The position numbers and the translations under genes are program-made. Under the pieces are notes generated by a model that was given only the letters and a program-made list of their open reading frames with translations, was not told the DNA's origin and did no database searches. Shown in pieces: positions 9,253 through 19,465 of a stretch of DNA of 60,151 nucleotides (positions are counted from its first letter, which is position 1; every line of letters begins with the position of its first letter). The DNA is from Acidobacteriaceae bacterium (GTDB lineage Bacteria; Acidobacteriota; Terriglobia; Terriglobales; Acidobacteriaceae): contig JASHQQ010000195.1 of NCBI GenBank assembly GCA_030039035.1, forward strand, positions 1 through 60,151, written 5' to 3'.

Positions 9253-11079
9253 GTGACCCAGACGATACGCAACATCGCCATCATCGCCCATGTCGATCAC
9301 GGCAAGACCACGCTGGTCGACGCCATGCTGCGCCAGTCGGGGACCTTCCGCGCCAACGAGCAGGTGGTGGAGCGCGTGATGGACTCGAACGAGCTGGAGC
9401 GCGAGCGCGGCATCACCATCCTGGCCAAGAACACGGCGATCAATTTCCATGGCGGCAAGATCAACATCGTCGACACGCCGGGCCACGCCGACTTTGGCGG
9501 CGAGGTCGAACGCGCGCTGAAGATGGTCGACGGCGTCATGCTGCTCGTCGATGCGGCCGAGGGACCGCTGCCGCAGACGCGCTATGTGCTGGCCAAAGCG
9601 CTTGAAGCCAAGCTGCCGCCCATCGTGGTCATCAACAAGATCGACCGGCCCGATGCGCGTCCGCAGGAAGTGCTGAACGAGATCTACGATCTGTTCATCG
9701 ATCTCGATGCCGACGAGTCGCAGCTCGAGTTTCCTGTCCTTTATACGGTTGCCAAGCTCGGCACGGCTTCGGCAGATCCAGCGCAGCCCGGAGCCGATCT
9801 GCAGCCGCTCTTCGAGACCATCGTTTCCACGATTCCCGCGGCCGGCGGCGATGCCGATGCGCCATTGCAGATTCTCGTAGCCAACCTCGACTACTCGGAC
9901 TACTTCGGCCGCATCGCCATCTGCCGCGTCTTTCAGGGAACGCTGCGCCATGGCGACGAGGTCGCCATTTCGCGGCGCGACGGCTCGATCTACAAGACGC
10001 GCATCACCAAGCTCTTCACCTTCAGCGGCCTCAAGCGCATCGAGATCGAAGAAACCACGCTGGGCGACATTGTCGCCGTGGCCGGCGTGGAAGGCATCAC
10101 CATCGGCGAGACGATCACCAGCGCCGAAACGCCCGCGCCGCTCCCGCTCATCGTCATCGACGAGCCCACCATCGCCATCCAGTTCAGCGTCAACAATTCG
10201 CCTTTTGCCGGCCGCGAGGGCACGTACGTTACCAGCCGCAACCTGCGCGAGCGCCTCGAAAAGGAGCTGCTCACGAACGTTTCCATCCGGGTCGAGGAAA
10301 CCGGCTCGCCCGACAGCTTCAAGGTGCTCGGCCGCGGCGAGCTGCAGCTTGCCATCCTCATCGAGATGATGCGCCGCGAGGGCTACGAACTGATGGCCGG
10401 ACGGCCGGAGATTGTGACCAAAGTCGTCGATGGCACGCGCATGGAGCCGGTCGAACATCTTACTATCGACGTGCCGGAAGCCTACACCGGCGTGGTGATC
10501 GAGAAACTCGGGCCGCGCAAGGGCGAGATGACAAAAATGCACAACCACGGCTCGGGCCGTGTGCGACTGGAATTTCGCGTCCCCAGCCGCGGCCTGATCG
10601 GCCTGCGCAGCGAAATGCTCACCGAGACGCGCGGCACCATCGTGATGAATTCGCTCTTCGATGGATACATTCCGTACCAGGGCGAAATTCCGCAGCGGCC
10701 CACCGGCGCGCTCATCGCCGACCGCCAGGGACTTACCACGACTTATTCGCTCAACGGCCTGCAGGAGCGCGGCCGTCTCTTTGTCGGCTCGGGCGTTGAT
10801 GTCTACGAAGGCATGATCGTGGGCGAGCACTCGCGCGACAACGACCTCGACGTGAATGTCGTCCGCGAAAAAAAGCTGACCAATATGCGTGCGTCCACTT
10901 CCGACGAAGCCATCCGCCTGGTGCCGCACACCACGCTCAATCTGGAGCAGGCGATCGAATTCATCGCCGACGACGAGTTTGTCGAAGTTACCCCCAGGTC
11001 ATTGCGGCTGCGCAAGAAGATCCTGCAGGCCAACCGCCGGCCCAGGCGCTGGGAAAAGATCGAGTCGGCAAACGTCTGA
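9253..11079 (+). CDS. typA: Translational GTPase BipA/TypA
   Basis: This 608-residue protein is full length for BipA. It has a GTP-binding domain at the N-terminus with G1 AHVDHGKTT, the switch region ERERGITI, G3 [11 protein letters not shown] and G4 [13 protein letters not shown]-like domains follow, then the family-specific C-terminal domain ([35 protein letters not shown]). BipA binds the 70S ribosome and assists 50S assembly and stress or low-temperature translation. The start codon is GTG with AAGGAAA 9 bases upstream. The gene stands alone, convergent with the ADOP gene that ends at 11134. Confidence 0.97.
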   Translation: MTQTIRNIAIIAHVDHGKTTLVDAMLRQSGTFRANEQVVERVMDSNELERERGITILAKNTAINFHGGKINIVDTPGHADFGGEVERALKMVDGVMLLVDAAEGPLPQTRYVLAKALEAKLPPIVVINKIDRPDARPQEVLNEIYDLFIDLDADESQLEFPVLYTVAKLGTASADPAQPGADLQPLFETIVSTIPAAGGDADAPLQILVANLDYSDYFGRIAICRVFQGTLRHGDEVAISRRDGSIYKTRITKLFTFSGLKRIEIEETTLGDIVAVAGVEGITIGETITSAETPAPLPLIVIDEPTIAIQFSVNNSPFAGREGTYVTSRNLRERLEKELLTNVSIRVEETGSPDSFKVLGRGELQLAILIEMMRREGYELMAGRPEIVTKVVDGTRMEPVEHLTIDVPEAYTGVVIEKLGPRKGEMTKMHNHGSGRVRLEFRVPSRGLIGLRSEMLTETRGTIVMNSLFDGYIPYQGEIPQRPTGALIADRQGLTTTYSLNGLQERGRLFVGSGVDVYEGMIVGEHSRDNDLDVNVVREKKLTNMRASTSDEAIRLVPHTTLNLEQAIEFIADDEFVEVTPRSLRLRKKILQANRRPRRWEKIESANV

Positions 11080-11133
11080 TCCGCGCGGCAACTTGAATTG
11101 AAGAGCTGGTCGTTTACCGGATTGCGGCTGGAC

Positions 11134-13761
11134 TCATTCGTAGCGCAGCGCCTCGACCGGCTGCACCTTCATCGCGGCGCGCGCGGGAATCAGCGTTGCG
11201 GCGAGCGCGACAATCGCGAGCAACAGCGCCACTGCGACAAAGCTTGCCGGATCGTGCGCGCCGACCTGGAAGAGCAGGCTGCCGAGCAGCCGCGTGAGCG
11301 CGAATGCCGCGCACAGGCCCAATACCGCGCCCGTCGCGATCAGGCGCCCTCCCTCGACCGTAATCAGGCGCAGGATATCGCCGCGCGAAGCGCCCAGAGC
11401 CATACGCACGCCAATTTCGTGTGTGCGCTGCGTGGCAACGAACGAAATCACGCCATAGAGACCGATGATCGCCATAGCCAATCCGCCAAGCGCAAAAAAC
11501 GCCAGCAGCGATGCTTCGAAGCGCGGCCGGTCGGCGAGCCGGCTCACGTCTTCGCTCAGGGTCACGATTTCCACCGGAAGCGTGGGATCGATCTGGCCGA
11601 TCCGGGCGCGAATCCACGGCTCGACCGCGGCGGGCGGCAAAGCCGTCTTCACCATCATCACTTCCCACGGGTTCCAGTCGTCGGCGATGTTGCGCCTCAG
11701 TTGGTAGAACTCAGGCATCTCCGCGCCTGCGAGCCCCGCGTTCCGCACGTCCGCCGCCACGCCCAGCACCATGAACCATGGCCCATCCGGAGGCACCAGC
11801 CGCATGTGCTGCCCGATCGGATCTTCGCCGCCAAAAAGCCGCGCCGCCAGCAGGCTGCTCAGGATCAGGTAGTGTTCGCTGGAACTTCGTTGCTCTTGCG
11901 TGAAGCCCTGCCCGCGAACGATCGGAATCTTCAGAATGCTGAAGTACTCCGGCGTTATCCGTCGCCAGGCCACCATGCCGCCCGTTCCGCTCGTCGGCCT
12001 GGGCTTGCCGGCGACTGCGATGTTGTTGAAGATCTGCTCCTCGTGAGTTTCTCCCGGCGGAAGCCAGTTGGTCATCGCTACCGCTGAAACGCCGGGCAGA
12101 TGTTCGAGCGCGCTTTCGGCGCGCAAGAAGAAATCCATCTGCTTTTGTTGCGTCGTGTAGCGGTACCGCGGCAGCGAGATATTTGCCGCCAGGACGCCCT
12201 GCGTCTCCATCCCCATCTTCTGCTCTTCCAGATTGCGGAAGCTGCGCAGCAGCAGCGCGGCGCCGGTGAGCAGGACGATGCTGGCCGCGATCTGCCCGAC
12301 CACAAGACAGCGGCGCAGCCAGGCGTGCGCGCCGGAACCGAAGCGTGCAGCCAGCGCCGCCATGCGCGGCTTCTCCATTGCCGGCGCGATTCCGAAAAGA
12401 GCTCCGCAGGCCAGCGAGAGCAGGATTGTAAACAGGACGATGCGTGGATCGAGGCTTGCTTTCGCCAGGAGCGGAACGTCTTCCGGCGCGATGGCGATGA
12501 AGACGCGCAGCAGAATTTCGGCCAGCGCGCACCCCAGGGAAGCTCCCGCGAGCGACAGCACCAGCGTCTCGGTGAGCGTCTGGCGGATGAGGCGCCTCCG
12601 GCTCGCGCCGAGCACCGAGCGCACAGCCAGTTCGCGCTGCCGCGCGGCCGATCGCGCCATCAGCAAGCTGGCCACGTTGGCGCAGGCGATCAACAGCACC
12701 GCCAGCACCGCTCCCAGCAGGATCCAGGCAACCATGCGCATATCGTGCACTTCGCGGTCGCGGATCGAGCGCACGCGGAGATGCACTTCCTTGCGGAACT
12801 GCGGCGGCGCAAGGCTCAGCGAGTAGTTGAAGACCGGCTCCAGCATCGCTTGCGCCTGCTGGGCGTCGATTCCCGGCTTGAGCCGCGCGAACGCGTACAT
12901 TACCCGGCCCGGATCGGCCTTGCGCTGCTCGGCTTCATCGAGCGCCTGCGGCAAAACGATGTCGGCCGCTTCGACCGTGGGCATTTCGAAATCCTTCGGC
13001 AGGACGCCGATGACGCGCGTCAGGTTGCCATCGATGTCGATGAGGCGATTCACAATCGACGGATCGCGAGCGTAGTGCGACTGCCAAAGACCGTACGAAA
13101 CCAGCGCCACTTTCGGGCCGTGCGGCCGGTCTTCCTCGGGAAGAAAGTTGCGGCCGAGCAATGGCAGGACGCCAAGCGTCGGCAGGAAGCTTGCTTCCAC
13201 GTCGGCGCAGCTCAGGTGCGCCGGGTTGTGCTCCGTCAGGTCGCAGGAACTTACGCCGGTTTCCGACGTGAATGCCTCGAAGGGCTTCTGGTTGTCGCGC
13301 CACACGTAGTACGAGCCGCCCAGCATGAATTCTTCGGGGACGATGGGCGCGGTGAGCCCCACGGAAACCAGACGGTCCGCATGCGCGTACGGAAGAGGAC
13401 GGAAGAGAATGCGGTCGACCACGCTGAAGACGGCCGTGGTTGCACCAATGCCAAGCGTGAGCGTGGCGAGCGCGGCCAGCGTAAAGACGGGATTGCGGCG
13501 AAAGCCGCGCAGCGCGTAGCGCACATCCTGCCCGACGGTGCCCAGCCACCAGCCCGGGCGCTGCTCATGGCACTGCTCGCGGGCGCGCTCCACGCCGCCG
13601 AACTCGACGATGGCTGTGCGGCGGGCTTCGCCGGGATTCATCCCGGCGGCAAGATTCGCACGCGTCGATTCCTCAACGTGAAACTGAAGCTCTTCGTCGA
13701 GATCGGAGGGTCTGCGGCGCGAAAACAGGAAGCGCAGGCGGGCGAGGAATTCAGCCATCAT
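11134..13761 (-). CDS. ADOP-family ABC permease (MacB/FtsX-like), first tandem copy
   Basis: This 875-residue membrane protein has the typical acidobacterial 'duplicated orphan permease' layout: an N-terminal permease-prefix domain (DLDEELQFHVEESTRANLAAG), a first transmembrane helix and MacB periplasmic core (ALRGFRRNPVFTLAALATLT onward), an FtsX four-helix block near residues 370-500, a second periplasmic core and a C-terminal FtsX block ending ARAAMKVQPVEALRYE. No ATPase partner is adjacent, as usual for this family; its substrate is unknown. The frame is open further upstream into the next gene, but the MMAEFL start at 13761 aligns with the paralog's MIGEFL and has GGAGG 8 bases upstream. 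It follows the second copy by 35 bases, in the PadR operon. Confidence 0.9.
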   Translation of the reverse strand: MMAEFLARLRFLFSRRRPSDLDEELQFHVEESTRANLAAGMNPGEARRTAIVEFGGVERAREQCHEQRPGWWLGTVGQDVRYALRGFRRNPVFTLAALATLTLGIGATTAVFSVVDRILFRPLPYAHADRLVSVGLTAPIVPEEFMLGGSYYVWRDNQKPFEAFTSETGVSSCDLTEHNPAHLSCADVEASFLPTLGVLPLLGRNFLPEEDRPHGPKVALVSYGLWQSHYARDPSIVNRLIDIDGNLTRVIGVLPKDFEMPTVEAADIVLPQALDEAEQRKADPGRVMYAFARLKPGIDAQQAQAMLEPVFNYSLSLAPPQFRKEVHLRVRSIRDREVHDMRMVAWILLGAVLAVLLIACANVASLLMARSAARQRELAVRSVLGASRRRLIRQTLTETLVLSLAGASLGCALAEILLRVFIAIAPEDVPLLAKASLDPRIVLFTILLSLACGALFGIAPAMEKPRMAALAARFGSGAHAWLRRCLVVGQIAASIVLLTGAALLLRSFRNLEEQKMGMETQGVLAANISLPRYRYTTQQKQMDFFLRAESALEHLPGVSAVAMTNWLPPGETHEEQIFNNIAVAGKPRPTSGTGGMVAWRRITPEYFSILKIPIVRGQGFTQEQRSSSEHYLILSSLLAARLFGGEDPIGQHMRLVPPDGPWFMVLGVAADVRNAGLAGAEMPEFYQLRRNIADDWNPWEVMMVKTALPPAAVEPWIRARIGQIDPTLPVEIVTLSEDVSRLADRPRFEASLLAFFALGGLAMAIIGLYGVISFVATQRTHEIGVRMALGASRGDILRLITVEGGRLIATGAVLGLCAAFALTRLLGSLLFQVGAHDPASFVAVALLLAIVALAATLIPARAAMKVQPVEALRYE

Positions 13762-13796
13762 CCGAAGACCTCCGAAAGTTGAATCGGCGTCTCGCG

Positions 13797-16433
13797 TCAC
13801 TCGTGGCGCAGGGCCGCCACGGGATCGATATTCATGGCGGCGCGCGCCGGCACCAGCGTGGCCGCCAGAGCAACGAAGGCGAGGAACAATGCGACCGCAA
13901 CGAGACTGACGGGATCGCGCGGCCCGATTTCGTAAAGCAGGCTCTTGAGCCATCCTGTCAGAGCAAGGGCCAGGAGCAGACCCAGACCGCCACCGACGGC
14001 AACAAGGCGCACGCCGTCGAGGGCGATCAGGCCAAGAATGTCCGATCGTCGCGCACCGAGAGCCATTCGCACTCCGATCTCCTGCGTGCGTTGCGTGGCC
14101 AGGAACGAGACGATACCGTAGAGTCCGACGATCGCCATCGCCAGCCCGCACAGCGCGAAGAAGGAAAGAAGCGCGGTCTCAAAGCGCGGCCGGTCGGCCA
14201 TTGTGCTGACGGTCCGGGAGAGCGATTCGATCGCAACGGGCACGGTGGGATCGATCGCGGCAATCCGGGAGCGCACCCATGGAGCGACAGCCGTTTCCGA
14301 CAGGACGCTGTCGATCATGACCGTGGGTGCATGGCCGGTCCAATCGTCGGGCAGATTCCGGCGAAGGGTATACATCTCCGGCAGAGTTTCGTCCATCAGC
14401 CCGCCGTTTTTCACGTTCTCCGCGACGCCGATCACCGTGGACCACGTCTTGTCGTGAACCGACTCGATTCGCTTGCCGACCGCATCCTCTCCGGGAAAAA
14501 GTCGAGCCGCCAGAAGCCGGCTGAGCACCACCATGGCCTGGCTGGAGCTCAGGTCCTGCCCGGAAAAGCCGCGGCCGCGAAGGATGGGAATATTCAGCGC
14601 GCGAAAATAGTCCGGCGTCACCTTGCGGCTGGCGACCGCGCCGCCGGTACCTGGAGGCGCAGGCGGTTTGCCTTCAGCGGCAATGTCGGAGAAGCGAAAT
14701 CCCAGAGTTCCTCCAGGAGGGACGGAATCGCTGGTTGTCACGGCCTGTATGCCGGGCAGACGTTGCAGTGCGGACTCCAGACGAAGATAGAAGTCCATCT
14801 GCTTCTGGCCCGTGTTGTATCGGAATGCGGGCAGCGCGATCTTCGCGGCGATGACGCCGCCGGTCCGGATTCCGAGGTTCTGCTCCTCGACATTGCGAAA
14901 ACTCCGCACCAGCAACGCCGCTGCGGAAAGAAGGATCATGCTGGCGGCGATCTGTCCCACGACCAGGCCGCGGCGCAGCAAGGCCCGATGCCGCGATGTG
15001 GCGAGTTTTACGCTCACTGCGCCGGCGTGTGTCTCCTGCCATGCGGACAAAAGGCCAAAACAGGCTCCGCAGGCAAGCGAAAGGAGCACAGCGAAAGCTG
15101 CGATGCGAAGATCGGGGTGCGCCTTGAGCAGGAATGGAACTCCCGTCGGCGCGATAGAGATGAAGACGGCGAGCAATCCCTGCGCCAGCGCCAGTCCGCC
15201 CGCGGCGCCGGCGATGGAAAGCAGCAGCGATTCGGTGAGCGCCTGGCGAGCGAGCCTGGCGCGGGTGGCGCCGAGGGCGGAACGCACGGCGAATTCCCGT
15301 TTCCGCGCGACGCCGCGAGCCATCATGAGGCCGGCGAAGTTGGCCCCGGCAATCAGCAGCACCGCAAACACTGAGCCGAGCAGGATCCACGCGATCGACT
15401 GCACGTCGGCTGTCTCGCGATCGCGCAGCGATCGGATTCTGAGATGGATTTGATCGCGTAATTCGGCGGGGAACCACCTTTCCTCCGCCTGGTAGAGAGG
15501 CTCCATCCCGGCGCGCGCCTGCGCGATGCTGACGCCCGGTTTGAGCCGCGCAAAGCAGCGCATCGGATAACCGAAGCCGCCGTTCGCGATGTGCTCTTCG
15601 GCACGATCGAGGGCCATGGGAAATATCACGTCGGCCGACTGAAGGGTGGGGAACTGGAAATCTTTGGGCAACACGCCGACCACGCGAGCCGGACTGCCGT
15701 CGATGTCGATCGAGCGGCCGAGAATGTCGGGATCGCGGTTGAAGTGGTCGAGCCACAAGCCATAGGAGATGAGAACAACGCGCGGCCCGTTGGGGCGGTC
15801 CTCTTCGGGAAGAAAGTTGCGGCCCAGCGCGGGCGATATTCCGAGCAGCGGCAGCAGGCCGGCCTGGAAGGAAAGGCAGTTCAACTGCGCGGGATTCATT
15901 TCGACCAGGTCGCAGGTGTGAGGCATGGTTCCCTGGGCGGCGATGGCTTCGAAGGGCCGCTGATTGTCGAGCCAGTCGAAATAGAAGGGCTCCATCAGGA
16001 ACTCCTGCCGTTCCAGCGAATGCACCATGCCGATGGAGACGATGCGGTCCGCATGCGCGTACGGAAGCGGACGGAAGAGAATGCGGTCGACGACGCTGAA
16101 GACGGCCGTGGTGGCGCCGATGCCCAGTGTCAGCGTGGCAAGCAAGGTGAAGGTGAAGAGCGGGTTACGGCGAAAGCCGCGCAGCGCGTAGCGCGCATCC
16201 TGCGCGACGGTGCCCAGCCACCAGCCCGGACGCTGCTCATGGCACTGCTCGCGGGCGCGCCCCATGGAGCCGAATTCGACCGCTGCGCGCCGGCGCGCTT
16301 CGTCAGGCGGCATGCCGGCGGCGATATTCCGGTCGAGTGACTGCGCGATATGAAACTCGAGCTCCTCGTCGAGCTCGCCGGGCTTGCGGCGCCAGACAAG
16401 AAAGCGAAGCCGCGTGAGGAACTCGCCGATCAT
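13797..16433 (-). CDS. ADOP-family ABC permease (MacB/FtsX-like), second tandem copy
   Basis: This 878-residue paralog of the downstream permease has the same domain order: prefix domain (ELDEELEFHIAQSLDRNIAAG), MacB core, FtsX block, MacB core, FtsX block, ending ARAAMNIDPVAALRHE. Its ATG at 16433 overlaps the stop of the PadR gene by four bases (ATGA), which implies translational coupling; GAGGTGCAGG lies just upstream. Residues around 60-135 are nearly identical to the first copy, while the rest is clearly diverged. The role is inferred only from the family: MacB-type permeases export or extract substrates or transmit mechanical force across the periplasm. Confidence 0.9.
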   Translation of the reverse strand: MIGEFLTRLRFLVWRRKPGELDEELEFHIAQSLDRNIAAGMPPDEARRRAAVEFGSMGRAREQCHEQRPGWWLGTVAQDARYALRGFRRNPLFTFTLLATLTLGIGATTAVFSVVDRILFRPLPYAHADRIVSIGMVHSLERQEFLMEPFYFDWLDNQRPFEAIAAQGTMPHTCDLVEMNPAQLNCLSFQAGLLPLLGISPALGRNFLPEEDRPNGPRVVLISYGLWLDHFNRDPDILGRSIDIDGSPARVVGVLPKDFQFPTLQSADVIFPMALDRAEEHIANGGFGYPMRCFARLKPGVSIAQARAGMEPLYQAEERWFPAELRDQIHLRIRSLRDRETADVQSIAWILLGSVFAVLLIAGANFAGLMMARGVARKREFAVRSALGATRARLARQALTESLLLSIAGAAGGLALAQGLLAVFISIAPTGVPFLLKAHPDLRIAAFAVLLSLACGACFGLLSAWQETHAGAVSVKLATSRHRALLRRGLVVGQIAASMILLSAAALLVRSFRNVEEQNLGIRTGGVIAAKIALPAFRYNTGQKQMDFYLRLESALQRLPGIQAVTTSDSVPPGGTLGFRFSDIAAEGKPPAPPGTGGAVASRKVTPDYFRALNIPILRGRGFSGQDLSSSQAMVVLSRLLAARLFPGEDAVGKRIESVHDKTWSTVIGVAENVKNGGLMDETLPEMYTLRRNLPDDWTGHAPTVMIDSVLSETAVAPWVRSRIAAIDPTVPVAIESLSRTVSTMADRPRFETALLSFFALCGLAMAIVGLYGIVSFLATQRTQEIGVRMALGARRSDILGLIALDGVRLVAVGGGLGLLLALALTGWLKSLLYEIGPRDPVSLVAVALFLAFVALAATLVPARAAMNIDPVAALRHE

Positions 16434-16768
16434 GCCTGCACCTCGCGGCCGAGCACAAGCGCGATGGCCGAAGAGAGACGGTCCCAGGTCTCAAGCTCCG
16501 TTTCGAGCCGTCTCTTTCCCGCGCGAGTGAGCGAATAGAATCTGGCGCGGCGGTTGTTTTCCGAGGCGCCCCAGCCGGAGCGGATCCAACCCTTGTATTC
16601 GAGGCGATGCAGCGCCGGATAGAGCGACCCCTGGCCGATCTGCAGCACGTGGCGCGACACCTGCTGGATGCGCTGCGCGACCGCCCAGCCGTGCATAGGG
16701 CCGGGCGCGAGCGTTTGCAGAATCAGCAGGTCGAGCGTTCCCTGCAGCAGGTCGGTCGATGGCGGCAT
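16430..16768 (-). CDS. PadR-family transcriptional regulator
   Basis: This 112-residue protein spans the whole compact PadR type: a winged helix starting DLLQGTLDLLILQTLAPGPM, the recognition part HVLQIGQGSLYPALHRLEYKG, the wing RARFYSLTRAGKRRL and a short C-terminal dimerisation helix. The frame is open well upstream, but the ATG at 16768 is preferred: it has GAGGGA about 7 bases upstream and begins the canonical N-terminus MPPSTDLLQGTLDL. PadR proteins are usually repressors of the adjacent operon. Here it is first in the same operon as two ADOP permeases (4-base overlap), so autorepression of the operon is the likely role. Confidence 0.93.
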   Translation of the reverse strand: MPPSTDLLQGTLDLLILQTLAPGPMHGWAVAQRIQQVSRHVLQIGQGSLYPALHRLEYKGWIRSGWGASENNRRARFYSLTRAGKRRLETELETWDRLSSAIALVLGREVQA

Positions 16769-17041
16769 CGCTTTCCCTCGACGTTCGACAACAGCATGAC
16801 GCGGCTTCTTGTCGATTGTCAAGGGGGCGCTCCCGCAAGCGGAGCAAGACCGGAGCAGGCTGCGGTCCGGGAGCGAAGCTGGATAGCTCACCACTCGAAA
16901 AGAACTGGCCTGCAGGCTCGGGCCGCCTTGTCGATGACACAGTCGGCAGCCCAATGCAGATGATTGGCGCCGAACAGGTTTCCTGCGTGCTTCCGCGCCG
17001 CGGCTGAATTGCGTCACCAAAGACCTGGCCTGGAAGCAGCG

Positions 17042-17830
17042 TCAATGATCCGCGGTTGCTGTTCCGACCTGGTCAAGGTCCAGGGGACTTGTTCTGTCGT
17101 CTGTCCGGGGACCGGCGGAGCGGCGACCCGCAGCAGCAAGCAGATCGAGTCGTTTTCTTGCCAGCGTTGCGAAGGTCCCGTTCGGATCACGCCGCATTGC
17201 TTCCTGAAAGTATCTGCTTCCCCGGTCAAAGTCTCCTGTTTCGCATTGTGCCAATCCGCGCAGATATGCCAGCCCCGACAGCCGATCCGGATCGCTCCCC
17301 GCGGATTTCCCGGCGGTCGAGATCTCTCTCAGGCCTGCGTCGTACTCGCCCAGTCGCAGGTGCGCCAACGCTGCCTCATAGTGAACCAGCCACGAGCTTT
17401 CCGAGAATGGAGCTGCACGATCGAAAAGGGCGATCGCATCCCTGAACCGGCCCTGCGCGTTGTAAATGATTCCGAGCCCGACATATGCCGACCCCGAAGA
17501 AGGATCTTCGTCTATCGCTCGATGAAAAGCCTCGGCAGCTTCCGGGGAATTTCCGGCATGCAGGTCCAGTATCCCCTCAAATGCAAGGGCCAGCGCACAA
17601 TGCGGACAGACTTCAAGCGCTTGCCGGACATCTTTCTGTGCCGACTCGTAATGCCGATGCAAAAAATCCGACCGTGCGCGATCCAGGGCCTTTTGAGCCT
17701 TCTCCGGGGTCAACAGTTGATTCCTGGAAATTATTCCCTGAGCAGATGGAGAAAGACTGAAAGAATCGGCTTGACAGTTCGCACACCCGGCCGCAGCGAC
17801 TAACAGCGCGGCCCCCAAAAAAGGAATCAT
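17042..17830 (-). CDS. TPR-repeat lipoprotein
   Basis: From the ATG at 17830 the product is 262 residues, with a lipoprotein signal (MIPFLGAALLVAAAGCANC; lipobox AAGC). Several tetratricopeptide repeats follow (about residues 50-230; for example ALALAFEGILDLHAGNSPEA, AYVGLGIIYNAQGRFRDAI, SGLAYLRGLAQCETGDFDRG). It probably acts as a periplasmic scaffold on a membrane; no partner is identifiable. The frame continues upstream to a GTG at 17905; the later start is chosen because it puts the lipoprotein signal at the N-terminus, although its AAGG lies too close to the ATG for a normal ribosome binding site. The start is therefore uncertain. Confidence 0.75.
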   Translation of the reverse strand: MIPFLGAALLVAAAGCANCQADSFSLSPSAQGIISRNQLLTPEKAQKALDRARSDFLHRHYESAQKDVRQALEVCPHCALALAFEGILDLHAGNSPEAAEAFHRAIDEDPSSGSAYVGLGIIYNAQGRFRDAIALFDRAAPFSESSWLVHYEAALAHLRLGEYDAGLREISTAGKSAGSDPDRLSGLAYLRGLAQCETGDFDRGSRYFQEAMRRDPNGTFATLARKRLDLLAAAGRRSAGPRTDDRTSPLDLDQVGTATADH

Positions 17831-18427
17831 CCTTGTTATGCGAGCATCCAGGATGGAGTTCTGTAACTCCGCAAAACGCGCCCAAATCATTGCAATCATC
17901 GCCACGCCGCCGCAGAATCACGGCTTTCAATTACTTTGATTCCTGGCAAGGAGAACAGTTACTTACATTCGTTCCTTTGATGAGCCCGGCGTATCGGCGA
18001 GTCCCGACATTGCCTGAGACAAGGGGGAGGAGGTGATTCCTTTTTCCGGCTGCCAGGATGTTCACAGCGTTGCGCGATGGCGAATCCGATCCCGGCATTC
18101 ATGGAATGCCGGAAGTCGTTCTCAGGCGAAATCCGGAAATCGAAAGGCACGCTGGATAATGGCAGGATGGAATTGCCGGTCCGGCAGAAATCGGGCATCG
18201 GCAGGGCTATAGAAATCCAATCCCGTTTCCACGAGTCCGGGATGCCGGACGATGGACTTCGACACCTGCTTCAACCGCGATCGCACCGTTACTCGCCTGG
18301 AACGTTGGCATAGAGAAACGCAGGACTGCTCCGATCTCGTGAAGCTTCTATAATGAGCGAATAGTTCGTTACACCGCTCGGCACGGAAATCGATTCCAGC
18401 CGAGGCGCATGCGGATCGGTATCGGCG
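17831..18427. other. Divergent intergenic region upstream of the epimerase operon
   Basis: This region of almost 600 bases lies between the TPR lipoprotein and the epimerase gene. It contains a perfect -10 hexamer (listed separately) and an isolated Shine-Dalgarno-like GGAGGAGGTGATT (18026-18038) with no start codon at a proper distance. No convincing gene or repeat was seen. Confidence 0.4.
18349..18354 (+). promoter_or_regulatory. -10 hexamer of the epimerase operon promoter
   Basis: A perfect TATAAT at 18349-18354 lies 74 bases before the ATG of the epimerase gene. The -35 position is poor (CTGCTC at 17-base spacing), so an activator may be needed. Confidence 0.4.
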
Positions 18428-19465
18428 ATGGCGAAGTACCTGGTGACGGGCGGCTCGGGATTCTTCGGCGGGATTCTGAAGCAAAGGCTGCTGGATGGCG
18501 GAGCCGAAGTGGTCAATGTGGATCTGGTGCCCGATTCCGCGCGCCACGCGTCCCTGACCAGCATTCAGGGCGACATCCGCGATGAAGAATCGATGCGCAG
18601 GCTCTTTGCCGCGTACAAATTCGAAGCGGTCTTCCACATCGCCGCCATGCTGGCACACGGCAAGATGGATGACAAGCTGCTTTGGACGAGCAACGTCGAC
18701 GGAACGGGCGTGATTGCCCAATGCGCGACAGAGGCCGGCGTGAAAAAACTGGTCTTTACCTCGACCAACTGCCTGTGGGCCAGCAACCTCGGCCATCCGG
18801 TGCGGGAAGACGATCCGCCCGCGCCGGCCGAGCTGTACGGCGAATCGAAGCTTGCCGCGGAAAGGCTGCTCGAGCCATTCGCCGACAGGCTCGACGTGGT
18901 GATCGTCCGCTGCCCGACGATCATTGACAGTGGCCGCCTCGGTCTGCTGGCGATTCTTTTCGAGTTCATCCGCGACAACAAGACCGTGTGGGTGGTCGGA
19001 TCGGGCGGAAACCGCTATCAGTTCATCTACGCGGGCGATCTGGCCGATGCCTGCACCCAGTCGCTGGGCTTCAGCGGCTCGGCGACCTTCCATGTGGGCA
19101 GCGACAATGTTCCCACCCTGCGCGAGTGTTATGAGGCGGTGATTCGCGCAGCCCGCAGCCGGTCGAAAGTGCGCTCGCTGCCCAAGGCTCCGGCGCTGGC
19201 GGCCATGCGCGCCGCGCACGTGTTGCGCATCTCGCCGCTGGGGCCGTATCACTACCGTATGATCGCCGAGGACTTCGCCTTCGACACGTCGCGCATCAAG
19301 TCCGCGCTGGGCTGGCGCCCGACGGTGACCAATGGCGAAATGCTGGCAGCGGCCTATCAGTACTACGCCGACAACCGCGAGGAGATCAACGCGCGCACCA
19401 ACGTCTCGGCGCACTCCAGGGCCGCGGAGATGGGCGTGCTGCGCCTGCTCAAGTGGATCTCATGA
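18428..19465 (+). CDS. NAD(P)-dependent epimerase/dehydratase (extended SDR)
   Basis: This 345-residue extended short-chain dehydrogenase/reductase has the Rossmann motif GGSGFFGG at residues 8-15, a DI dinucleotide-binding element (GDIRD at 48-52), the STNC segment near 112-115 and the catalytic YxxxK as Y137 and K141 (YGESK). It resembles NAD-dependent epimerases acting on nucleotide sugars and the 3-beta-HSD-like branch. The C-terminal part recognises the substrate (FAFDTSRIKSALGWRPT). The next gene, a membrane glycosyltransferase, starts inside its stop codon, so a role in making a sugar donor or lipid-linked intermediate is a reasonable inference; the exact substrate is not known. Confidence 0.88.
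   Translation: MAKYLVTGGSGFFGGILKQRLLDGGAEVVNVDLVPDSARHASLTSIQGDIRDEESMRRLFAAYKFEAVFHIAAMLAHGKMDDKLLWTSNVDGTGVIAQCATEAGVKKLVFTSTNCLWASNLGHPVREDDPPAPAELYGESKLAAERLLEPFADRLDVVIVRCPTIIDSGRLGLLAILFEFIRDNKTVWVVGSGGNRYQFIYAGDLADACTQSLGFSGSATFHVGSDNVPTLRECYEAVIRAARSRSKVRSLPKAPALAAMRAAHVLRISPLGPYHYRMIAEDFAFDTSRIKSALGWRPTVTNGEMLAAAYQYYADNREEINARTNVSAHSRAAEMGVLRLLKWIS

Noticed and set aside
9202-10929. 575-residue open frame antisense to bipA
   Set aside because: Composition (His/Asp/Arg-rich) is a reverse-strand shadow; bipA on the plus strand is full length with all GTPase motifs.
13762-14151. N-terminal extension giving a 1005-residue first ADOP
   Set aside because: The extra codons overlap the 3' end of the second ADOP in another frame and are Arg-rich; the start at 13761 aligns with paralogs and has GGAGG upstream.
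18026-18038. Strong Shine-Dalgarno-like GGAGGAGGTGATT in the spacer before the epimerase operon
   Set aside because: The nearest ATG is about 20 bases away and opens no credible protein; probably chance or a remnant.
18122-19414. 430-residue minus-strand frame antisense to the epimerase gene
   Set aside because: The plus-strand gene has SDR motifs, promoter and coupled downstream genes; the antisense frame has no domain.
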